From contig JACPRI010000023.1 in NCBI GenBank assembly GCA_016190065.1, forward strand, positions 1 through 43,718: 43,718 bases of DNA, written 5' to 3'. The DNA comes from Verrucomicrobiota bacterium. Its GTDB lineage: Bacteria > Verrucomicrobiota > Verrucomicrobiia > Limisphaerales > SIBE01. Numbering within the stretch: position 1 is the first letter of the stretch; the number at the start of each line of letters is the position of its first letter. The notes beneath the pieces were generated by a model. That model had not been told where the DNA came from, searched no databases, and saw only the letters and a program-made list of their open reading frames with translations. Made by a program: the position numbers and the translations under genes. Positions 24,503 to 31,403 of the stretch are shown piece after piece.

Positions 24503-25186
24503 TCAAAGCGCGTTCCACAACCGCTCGAACTCCACTCCAAATGCCTTCACCAGCCGCTCGTCGCCGGTAACGATGATGTTCTCCTGATTGTAATCGGAGG
24601 CGCTTCGGGTCCAGTTGAAACTGCCGGTCACCAACGTCGCCTTGTCGAACAGCGCGAACTTGTGGTGCATGTGGTCCGGGCTTTGATCCAGCCGCACCTC
24701 CGTCCCGGACCGCCGGAACCGGTCGATGTCGGATCCCGCGTCCCGCGCCTTCTGATCGTCGCTGATGATGCGCACGCGCACCCCGCGCCGGTGGGCGGCG
24801 AGGATGGCGTCCGCGATGACGTTGTCCGCGATGGTGAACACGCACAGGTCGGCAGCGTGGCGTGCGTTGCTCAGCAGGCCGATGATGCGGCGCGCACAAT
24901 CCGGCCCGGGAGTGAAGCAAGCCTCGGACGCGCTTCGTTCCTCGCGGTCTGCCCTGGGCAGGAGCAGCTTGTTTACGTCCTCCAGCCACTGGAGCACTTC
25001 GCGCGCTGAGATGTCGGCTAACGCTTCACGGGCCAGCGCGAATGCCCGGTTGCGCGCCACATTGCGCCGGTGGTTGTCCAGCTTCGCGTCGGCGATGACC
25101 TGCGCCAGGGCGCGCTTTTCACCGCTGGACAAGCGGCAGTCGTCGAGGGTCTCGGCGAGCAACGCCTCCAACTCGTGCGGGGTCAT
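24503..25186 (-). CDS. Single-HKD phospholipase D-like protein (MitoPLD/Zucchini/Nuc-like)
   Basis: This is a 227-residue protein. The C-terminal half has one HKD motif, HMHHKFALFD, with His174, Lys176 and Asp181, followed by GSFNWT at residues 188-193 and the acidic ENIIVTGDE strand. One HKD copy means the active site must form by dimerisation, as in bacterial Nuc and animal MitoPLD/Zucchini. From memory, the HHKFA.xDKxxLxTGSxNWT block is very close to that of human PLD6. The N-terminal half (about residues 1-75) is helical (LEALLAETLDDCRL, NVARNRAFALAREAL) and not part of the PLD fold. Its start lies 12 bases beyond the stop of the alpha/beta hydrolase, so the two are probably one operon. 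Whether it acts on lipid or nucleic acid cannot be told. Confidence 0.88.
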   Translation of the reverse strand: MTPHELEALLAETLDDCRLSSGEKRALAQVIADAKLDNHRRNVARNRAFALAREALADISAREVLQWLEDVNKLLLPRADREERSASEACFTPGPDCARRIIGLLSNARHAADLCVFTIADNVIADAILAAHRRGVRVRIISDDQKARDAGSDIDRFRRSGTEVRLDQSPDHMHHKFALFDKATLVTGSFNWTRSASDYNQENIIVTGDERLVKAFGVEFERLWNAL

Positions 25187-25198
25187 GACGGCGCAGGA

Positions 25199-25945
25199 CT
25201 ACGGTTTAAGAGGTTCCATCCGCGCGAATTGAAGTTTGATCCAATTGACGACCTTTTCCACCATGATGGCCGTGAATTCCCCGGCGAAAACGTGGCTGGC
25301 GCCTTTGATCTCGATTAATTCCACCGGATCGTTGGCTTTCCGGAAAATATCGTGGGCATCCTGGATCGGGACGACATCGTCTTCAGTCCCATGGACGAGC
25401 AACCACGGCGCCTTGATCTGTGGAGCTCGGTCTGCAACGGAATTGATCTTCGCCATGTCGTCCATGTAGGCCTGCGAGAGCGGGCAAGCCGGTTCGTCCC
25501 ACATGAAACCTTCACCGGGTTTCACGTTGCCGAATTCACGGTCGGCGAAAGCTTTCGTGTGAACCATGCCCGCCAGCGAAACCAAGAGCCGGATGCGCTT
25601 GTCCTGGCTGGCGCGCAGCACACCGACGGCGCCGCCCATGCTATGCCCCGCGTAGCAAATCCTGCGATCCGGAAGAGCGTCCAGAACCGCACCCAGGTCG
25701 GAGACCTCTTTCGAAACGGTTGAGTCAACGAATTGGCCTCCCGATGCGCCGTTGCCGGAGAAAGAAATCCGCAGAGCTGGAATTCCGGCCTGGTTCAACC
25801 CTTCTGCCAGCGCCCCGACGAATGGCCTGTCCTTGTTGCCGGTTACGCCGTGGCCGATCACGACCACGTCTTTGGAATTCGCCTTTCCGGGGTGAAAGGC
25901 GTAATCGATCCGCTCGCCTTGAGCATTTTTGATTTCGCCGAACAT
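25199..25945 (-). CDS. Alpha/beta hydrolase (prolyl-oligopeptidase-like/dienelactone-type)
   Basis: This 248-residue cytoplasmic protein has no signal. It carries VVVIGHGVTGNKDRPF near the N-terminus, the nucleophile elbow CYAGHSMGGAVG (GHSMG), the acid loop LLVHGTEDDVVPI and the catalytic His in IKGASHVFAG, in the right order and spacing. The overall pattern is close to the osmotically inducible or C-C hydrolase-like alpha/beta hydrolases that act on small esters. The start at 25945 (MFGEIKNAQG) is preferred over one 13 codons earlier. It is the first gene of a two-gene operon with the PLD-like protein. Confidence 0.85.
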   Translation of the reverse strand: MFGEIKNAQGERIDYAFHPGKANSKDVVVIGHGVTGNKDRPFVGALAEGLNQAGIPALRISFSGNGASGGQFVDSTVSKEVSDLGAVLDALPDRRICYAGHSMGGAVGVLRASQDKRIRLLVSLAGMVHTKAFADREFGNVKPGEGFMWDEPACPLSQAYMDDMAKINSVADRAPQIKAPWLLVHGTEDDVVPIQDAHDIFRKANDPVELIEIKGASHVFAGEFTAIMVEKVVNWIKLQFARMEPLKP

Positions 25946-26044
25946 AACTCTTTGAGTTTGCTTTTGCACTGCACGGCCCGGCATGAGTCCCGGTCGATGC
26001 CAGGGCGTTCTTAGCGGCTCCGGTGCCGTTGAGCAAACTCGAAA

Positions 26045-27412
26045 TCACGCGGCGAGCGAGGCGACGGCTTCCGAGTGTTTGAATGGCCGATGACGGGGAA
26101 AGTTTGGGGAAGTCTTCAGGCGGGCCTTGAACCGGCGGCGCCGGTCTTGGGTTTCCTCGGCCGAGTAGAGCGTCTTGACCAACCGCAGAAATCCCTGCTG
26201 CAGTTCGACAACGCTCATGTCGCGTGGCCTGAGATTAATGTCGAACAGCGTGCAGAGTTCCCATGCCTGGTCGCGAATGATCCGCCCTTCCGCTTTGAGC
26301 CGACGGTAGAGCGGCGTTCCAGGAAAAGCCGTCAGAAAGGTGACCTGCACTTCGTAGAGACCCGAGTCACGCACGAAGGCCAGAACATCATCGAAGACTT
26401 CCGGCGTGTCGCCATCGAGACCGAGGATAAAGCAACCGTTGACCGTGATGCCGTAGGATTGAATTTTAGCGATGGCTTCCTGGTAGCGCTCTTGCTGGCG
26501 CATCTTCCAGTTGGCATTCAGTTCGACTCCATCCAGGCTGACCTTTCGAGGGCTTTCCAAGCCGATCAGGATTTGCTGGCAGCCGGAGTCCCGCATCAGC
26601 CCCAGAAGCTCGTCGTCCTTGGCCACGTTGAGGTCTTCTTCCGTGAACCAGCGCAAATTCTCCTTCGCCAGCGCGCGAAGCAGTTCCTTGTAATGGCTGT
26701 AGTTGACAAAACTGTTGTCGTCGGCGAATTCGATGAACGGACGCGGCCAAATCCGTTTGATGGCGTGGATTTCCTCGATCACCTTGGCGACGGGTTTCAC
26801 CTTATATCTTGGGGTGAGAAGAATCGAGCTGGCACAAAAGGCGCATTTATGCGGACAGCCTCGGCTCGTCTGGACTGTGATCCGATTGTATTTGTCCGGA
26901 TCGAGAAGATCGAAGCGGGGCAGGGGAGCGTCTCGCAGGTCAAAAGCGCCCCGCGGCGATTGGATGTAATAAGGCTTGAGCGAGCCCGTCTCTAAGTCAG
27001 CCAAGACGGAGGGCCACAGCGGCTCGCCTTCTCCCACCACCACGCTTGTGCAATGTTCCTTGGCTTCCTCCGGTACGGACGAGACATGCAATCCGCCCAG
27101 GACAACCGGAACATGTTTGGCCCGATAAAAATCCCCAAGCTCGTAAGCTTCGTTGATCTGCGCGGAAAAGGAACTGATCGCGACTAGGTCGTAATCTTCC
27201 GGCAGCGAGTCACATTTCTTCAAATCCGCAATCTCGCGATATTCGACCTTGAACTTGTCCGGCGTCAACCCGGCCAGAGTCAACAGTGACAAACTGGGCA
27301 TGGAGGCGATGAGCTTGTTCCGCTCGACAAAGCCGGGCAGCGTTAGACCAAGTTTCGTGAGTTCGTCGTTGTGCGCGCGCACACCGCTCATGGCAATAAA
27401 TCCAATTTTCAT
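26045..27412 (-). CDS. Radical SAM protein with B12-binding-type N-terminal domain
   Basis: The protein has 455 residues. Residues about 1-150 are a cobalamin-binding-like Rossmann domain (LVAISSFSAQ, VPVVLGGLHVSSVPEEA, CTSVVVGEGEPLWP). No clear DxHxxG cobalamin-ligand motif is seen, so B12 binding is uncertain. The radical SAM core follows, with Cys186, Cys190 and Cys193 in TSRGCPHKCAFCAS, then FADDNSFVN and GLESPRKVSLDG, and the C-terminal FLTAFPGTPLYRRL. Such proteins do methylations, ring rearrangements or other radical chemistry. The start ATG overlaps the stop of the upstream membrane-protein gene by four bases (ATGA at 27409-27412), so the two are coupled. Confidence 0.92.
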   Translation of the reverse strand: MKIGFIAMSGVRAHNDELTKLGLTLPGFVERNKLIASMPSLSLLTLAGLTPDKFKVEYREIADLKKCDSLPEDYDLVAISSFSAQINEAYELGDFYRAKHVPVVLGGLHVSSVPEEAKEHCTSVVVGEGEPLWPSVLADLETGSLKPYYIQSPRGAFDLRDAPLPRFDLLDPDKYNRITVQTSRGCPHKCAFCASSILLTPRYKVKPVAKVIEEIHAIKRIWPRPFIEFADDNSFVNYSHYKELLRALAKENLRWFTEEDLNVAKDDELLGLMRDSGCQQILIGLESPRKVSLDGVELNANWKMRQQERYQEAIAKIQSYGITVNGCFILGLDGDTPEVFDDVLAFVRDSGLYEVQVTFLTAFPGTPLYRRLKAEGRIIRDQAWELCTLFDINLRPRDMSVVELQQGFLRLVKTLYSAEETQDRRRRFKARLKTSPNFPRHRPFKHSEAVASLAA

Positions 27413-27804
27413 AATTTGATAATCTCCCAGAGCAAGAAACAGCCGCCCAGAATCAGGCTGACCACGGGAACGGCGAAGAACGTCCGGGCTTTCGGGCAGT
27501 GCGCCGTAACGAAACAGCAGACCGGCATGGTGATCGCACCTACAATGAACGCCCAGGACGCCACTTGCGCGCCTGGCCCGACGACCGCGAAGGTTCGAAC
27601 CGTGAGGAAAAGCAGCAGATTGACCGTGCCCAATCCGAAGAAAGAAATGTGTCCCAGCCGGTAAAGCCGCCGCTTGAAGCTGGCGTAGCCGCCGAGCCAG
27701 TTCTCTCGATGGAAGTTCAAGCCGAGGAGGAAGCCGGACGCGAAGCCTAAGACAATCCAAAGCCAGGCCATGATGAGGTTCAGTTGGGGAAAAGAGTATT
27801 TCAT
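27409..27804 (-). CDS. Four-helix membrane protein coupled to the radical SAM gene
   Basis: This 131-residue, very hydrophobic protein has about four transmembrane segments (around residues 7-29, 50-70, 76-100 and 106-129). A conserved cytoplasmic-loop block, NWLGGYASFKRRL, lies near residues 35-47. Its stop overlaps the start of the radical SAM gene, so it is the first gene of that operon and probably tethers or feeds the radical SAM enzyme. A truncated paralogue at 28298-28437 repeats its first 46 residues. It is divergent from the small membrane-protein gene at 27841, with only 36 bases between the two starts. Function unknown. Confidence 0.75.
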   Translation of the reverse strand: MKYSFPQLNLIMAWLWIVLGFASGFLLGLNFHRENWLGGYASFKRRLYRLGHISFFGLGTVNLLLFLTVRTFAVVGPGAQVASWAFIVGAITMPVCCFVTAHCPKARTFFAVPVVSLILGGCFLLWEIIKL

Positions 27805-27840
27805 TTGCTTGCGGCCGGGTGGGTGTTAAGAATCCAAGGT

Positions 27841-28251
27841 ATGGGTCCAATCAAGGAAAAGTATTATCGCGGTCTATTTCTGATCGCTGCGATCTACGAC
27901 TTCCTTCTGGGAATCGTGTTCACCTTTTTCCACGCGCGTGCTTTCGAGGCGTTGGGTATACGCGAGCAGATGCCTCAATTTGGCGGTTATCTTTCGCTCC
28001 TGGGTGCGTTCGTATTCGTGATTGGCGTGGCTTATTATCTGATTTCCCGAGGCGATCTGCAGCGAAATCTCGATTTGATTCTCATTGGTGTGCTGTACAA
28101 GTTGGCTTACTGCACCATCGCCTTGTATTATGCGCTCATCGGAAACGTGCCGCACCTGATCTTCGTGGCTGTGTTTGGTGTAGCAGACATGATCTTTTTC
28201 GTTCTCATGGCAGAGTGCTATATTTTTTTGCGGAAGGCAGTAAGAACCTAG
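27841..28251 (+). CDS. Small four-helix membrane protein
   Basis: This 136-residue protein has four hydrophobic segments (GLFLIAAIYDFLLGIVFTFF, GGYLSLLGAFVFVIGVAYYLI, LDLILIGVLYKLAYCTIALYYAL, and one starting PHLIFVAVFGVADMIFFVLM). It is not assigned to a family I recognise. The start at 27841 is preferred; the longer frame to 27784 overlaps the antisense gene start. It sits between the intact and the truncated copies of the radical-SAM-linked membrane protein, on the opposite strand. This suggests it was inserted there or retained during the duplication. Confidence 0.7.
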   Translation: MGPIKEKYYRGLFLIAAIYDFLLGIVFTFFHARAFEALGIREQMPQFGGYLSLLGAFVFVIGVAYYLISRGDLQRNLDLILIGVLYKLAYCTIALYYALIGNVPHLIFVAVFGVADMIFFVLMAECYIFLRKAVRT

Positions 28252-28297
28252 CGGGATCTTGACATTACGCGCGGAAAGGAAAAAGAAACTTGGCTCG

Positions 28298-28437
28298 AGC
28301 CGCCGCTTGAAGCTGGCGTAGCCGCCCAACCAATCCTCGCGGGGGAAATTCAAACGAAGGACCATTCCCGAGATGAACCCGATCAAGATCCAGCTCCAGG
28401 CGACGACCAGATTCAGTTGAGGAACGCTCAAGTTCAT
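28298..28437 (-). pseudogene. Truncated paralogue of the radical-SAM-linked membrane protein
   Basis: The frame starts with ATG at 28437. Its first 46 residues (MNLSVPQLNLVVAWSWILIGFISG..., ending NFPREDWLGGYASFKRRL) match the intact protein at 27804-27409 (MKYSFPQLNLIMAWLWIVLGF..., ending NWLGGYASFKRRL) position for position. Similarity stops abruptly after the KRRL block. The following codons read into unrelated sequence and then into the antisense of the gene at 27841. About 29 consecutive bases (GGCGGCTACGCCAGCTTCAA...) are identical at the breakpoint, so this is a duplication remnant rather than convergence. It retains only the first transmembrane helix. Confidence 0.8.
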
Positions 28438-28546
28438 TTCCGTTGGCTCTTAGCAAGTCTCGCTCTCAAGTCAGGTGGAGGATACGGAAGCTTGCTGCCG
28501 GGGCGGTAATTGATAAATTCAGCGCCGCCATCAGCAAAATCAATCC

Positions 28547-29422
28547 ATGAACATCCACCACCTGGAGTTGTTCTATTATGTCGCCAAGCACGGAGGAATC
28601 AGCGAGGCGGTTCGAAACATCCCTTACGGAATTCAACAACCGGCCGTCAGCGGGCAGGTGATCCAGTTGGAGGAATACCTGGGTGCCACTCTCTTTCAAC
28701 GGCGTCCCTTTGCCTTGACCGCCGCCGGAGAGGAACTCTACGCCTTCATTCAGCCATTCTTCGACAACTTGGGCGCAGTCGGAGACAAGATTCGCGGCGG
28801 CATTTCGCAACATGTGCGCATCGGGGCTTCGGAAATCGTGCTGAAGGACCACGTGCCGGCTGTGATCCAATCAGCTCAAAAAAAATTCCCCAAGCTCAGA
28901 TTCACGCTGCACGAGGGGTATCAACCGGAGTTGGAAACCTTGCTTCAGAAGCGGGAAATTGACGTGGCGGTGACTTTGCTGGATCCGAAGCCGATTCCCG
29001 GCACCCACACGCTGCCGTTGCTGAAGCTCCCGCTCATCCTGCTGGTCAGGAAATCAAGCCGGATCCAGTCCGCCGAGGAACTCTGGAAGCGCGACCGGAT
29101 CGAGGAGACGCTGATCAGTCTGCCGTCGAACGAGACGATCTGTAAGAATTTCCAACAAAGCCTGAGCCGACTGGGCGTGGACTGGTTCACGGCCATCGAA
29201 GTCAGCTCGCTGGCGCTCGTCGAGGCCTATGTGGCGGAAGGCTATGGCATCGGCTTGGGCGTCCTCCCGCCCAAGGACAGGTTTTCACCCGATGTCCGTG
29301 TGCTGCCGTTGCCCGACTTTCAGCCGGTAACCGTCGGAGCCATGTGGCTTGGGAAACCAACTCCGGTGCTTCAGGCGCTCCTCAATGCCATGCAGGCCCA
29401 CGTGGAATCGCTCAAAAAGTAA
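28547..29422 (+). CDS. LysR-family transcriptional regulator
   Basis: The protein has 291 residues, normal for LysR. The N-terminal winged helix-turn-helix starts with MNIHHLELFYYVAKHGGISEAVRN and includes QQPAVSGQVIQLEEYLGATLFQRRP. The effector domain follows from about residue 90, with the RD-I/RD-II strands VRIGASEIVLKDHVPAVIQ and IDVAVTLLD. No known signature tells which effector it binds. The helix-turn-helix loop contains an extra IPYG stretch compared with the common S-x-A-A-x-x-L form. It may control itself or the divergent neighbours. No LysR box (T-N11-A) is unambiguous upstream. Confidence 0.92.
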   Translation: MNIHHLELFYYVAKHGGISEAVRNIPYGIQQPAVSGQVIQLEEYLGATLFQRRPFALTAAGEELYAFIQPFFDNLGAVGDKIRGGISQHVRIGASEIVLKDHVPAVIQSAQKKFPKLRFTLHEGYQPELETLLQKREIDVAVTLLDPKPIPGTHTLPLLKLPLILLVRKSSRIQSAEELWKRDRIEETLISLPSNETICKNFQQSLSRLGVDWFTAIEVSSLALVEAYVAEGYGIGLGVLPPKDRFSPDVRVLPLPDFQPVTVGAMWLGKPTPVLQALLNAMQAHVESLKK

Positions 29423-29568
29423 AGCGGCACACGCTGCGAGCGGGTTCAAGCCCAGGCGCCCGGCCGCCAGTGAGATGTTCGACAGCGGTCAGCCCAGGAT
29501 TGAAGGCTTTGAAGGCTTGGCCAGTGTTGACTGGCAGCATCAAGCGACGGATCATGGGCTGCGCGCAG

Positions 29569-29805
29569 ATGAACAGCAAACTGATCAGCCAAAGAATCAA
29601 CAGCGATCCCAGCCCCTTCGTGATTCGATTGAGCGATGGGACGCGGGTTCGGGTTGCCCATCCGGACTTCGTGGCCGTTTCTCCAGGGCAAGTGCTCGTC
29701 ATCGGCAGGAACGAGTCCGTCACTAAGATCGATCCGCTCCATATTGTCACGCTTGAGGAGCCGCGACGAAAGAAATCACGGGCGAACGGGCAACGACCTC
29801 AGTAA
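29569..29805 (+). CDS. Small conserved protein, 78 residues (paralogue of 19394)
   Basis: The start at 29569 (MNSKLISQRINS) gives a 78-residue protein with a core PFVIRLSDGTRVRVAHPDFVAV...IDPLHIVTL, matching the gene at 19394-19615 in core pattern. The longer frame from 29344 adds a low-quality N-terminus that overlaps the end of the LysR gene. The C-terminus is basic (RRKKSRANGQ). Function unknown. It is convergent with isocitrate dehydrogenase, whose stop is 28 bases away. Confidence 0.75.
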   Translation: MNSKLISQRINSDPSPFVIRLSDGTRVRVAHPDFVAVSPGQVLVIGRNESVTKIDPLHIVTLEEPRRKKSRANGQRPQ

Positions 29806-29833
29806 CCAGAGCCCGAGCTTCTTGGCCAGCCAA

Positions 29834-31195
29834 TCACATGTGCGCGATGATGTTGTCCCCGAACTCCGAGCACTTGATTTCGGTCGCACTCTCCATCAAG
29901 CGCGCGAAATCGTAAGTGACGCGTTTGGACGTGATCGCGCCGTTCAATCCTTTGAGGATCAAATCCGCGGCCTCCGTCCAGCCCAGGTAGCGCAGCATCA
30001 TTTCACCGCTGAGAACAACGCTGCCGGGATTGACTCGGTCCAGGTTCGCGTATTTGGGAGCGGTGCCGTGCGTCGCCTCGAAGATGGCGTGGCCGGTGAC
30101 GTAGTTGATATTTCCACCGGGAGCGATGCCGATGCCACCCACCTGAGCCGCCAGCGCATCCGACAGATAGTCGCCGTTGAGATTGAGCGTGGCGATCACG
30201 TCGAATTCATCCGGCCGCGTCAGGACCTGCTGGAGCGCGATGTCGGCAATGGCATCTTTGATCAGCAGAGCGCCAGACTTCAGAGCCGCTTTTTGTTCCT
30301 CGTTCGCGGCCGCTTCGCCTTTGTCCTTCTTCGTTCGCTCCCAGCGCGCCCACGTATAGACCTTGTCGCCAAAGATGCGTTCGGCCGCGGCGTAACCCCA
30401 ATCGCGAAACGCGCCTTCCGTGAACTTCATGATGTTTCCCTTGTGAACGATGGTGACGCTGCGACGTTTGTGCCGCAGAGCGTAATCCACCGCCGCCTTG
30501 ACGAGGCGAATCGTGCCGACAGCACTCACGGGCTTAATGCCAATGCCCACACAGACGGTGGCGCTCTGCGGCGAGTGGTCTGGCGCGGCGAGTCGGAGAT
30601 ACTCTTCGCCTTTCTGCTGGGTGCCAAAACGGACTTTGTTGAAGTCCTTGGGAAACTCTTTGGCCAGGAAGTCGAGGACCTTTTGGGCCTCGCTTGATCC
30701 GGCGGCGAATTCAATTCCCGCGTAGATGTCCTCCGTGTTCTCACGGAAGATGACCATATCGACCTTCGCCGGGTGCTTCACCGGCGAGGGCACACCTTTG
30801 AAATATTGAACCGGGCGCAAGCAGACGTAGAGATCGAGCATCTGCCGCAACGCCACGTTCAACGAGCGAATCCCACCGCCGATGGGCGTGGTCAGCGGAC
30901 CCTTGATGCCCACGAGGAATTCCTTGAACGCCGCGATGGTGTCGTCAGGAAGCCAATTGTCGAATTTGTTCTTGGCGGTCTCTCCTGCGAACACCTCGAA
31001 CCAGGCAATCTTGCGCCGCCCCGCGTAGGCTTTTTGGACGGACGCGTTAAAAACGCGTTCGCTCGCGGCCCAAATGTCCGGCCCTGTTCCGTCTCCACGA
31101 ATGAAGGGGATGATTGCCTGGTCAGGGACGGTGAGCTTGCCGTTGCTGATCGAAATCCTTCCACCCATCGGCGGGGTGACGTCTTTGTAAGCCAT
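29834..31195 (-). CDS. icd: Isocitrate dehydrogenase, NADP-dependent
   Basis: The protein has 453 residues. The family blocks are present: [15 protein letters not shown] near the N-terminus, the substrate-binding [25 protein letters not shown] (Ser111 is the equivalent of the E. coli phosphorylated serine), [19 protein letters not shown], and the coenzyme-binding [11 protein letters not shown], typical of the NADP type. It catalyses oxidative decarboxylation of isocitrate to 2-oxoglutarate in the TCA cycle. A GGGA-type Shine-Dalgarno (AAAGGGAAAAGAAC) precedes the ATG. Compared with E. coli (416) it has an insert around residues 280-310 ([22 protein letters not shown]). It seems to be a single gene. 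Confidence 0.95.
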   Translation of the reverse strand: MAYKDVTPPMGGRISISNGKLTVPDQAIIPFIRGDGTGPDIWAASERVFNASVQKAYAGRRKIAWFEVFAGETAKNKFDNWLPDDTIAAFKEFLVGIKGPLTTPIGGGIRSLNVALRQMLDLYVCLRPVQYFKGVPSPVKHPAKVDMVIFRENTEDIYAGIEFAAGSSEAQKVLDFLAKEFPKDFNKVRFGTQQKGEEYLRLAAPDHSPQSATVCVGIGIKPVSAVGTIRLVKAAVDYALRHKRRSVTIVHKGNIMKFTEGAFRDWGYAAAERIFGDKVYTWARWERTKKDKGEAAANEEQKAALKSGALLIKDAIADIALQQVLTRPDEFDVIATLNLNGDYLSDALAAQVGGIGIAPGGNINYVTGHAIFEATHGTAPKYANLDRVNPGSVVLSGEMMLRYLGWTEAADLILKGLNGAITSKRVTYDFARLMESATEIKCSEFGDNIIAHM

Positions 31196-31403
31196 GTTCT
31201 TTTCCCTTTGCGTGATAAAAATGTCCGCTGGGTTTATCGATTCTGCCGGTGGGCAGCAAGATAATTGAATGACGGGAGCAAAATGGATGAGGCCCGCTTC
31301 TCGCGCTCAACATTTTTTGTCCGAGACTGCACGGAAGTGGACTGCGCCTCCGGCGGCTGAGAACGCTCTCTGCCGAGGAACCGCTCCGTAATCTCCGGCC
31401 CGT

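Noticed and set aside
28435-28546. LysR binding box between the remnant and the regulator gene
   Set aside because: Several T-N11-A patterns occur in the AT-richer spacer, but none has the dyad symmetry needed to call it.
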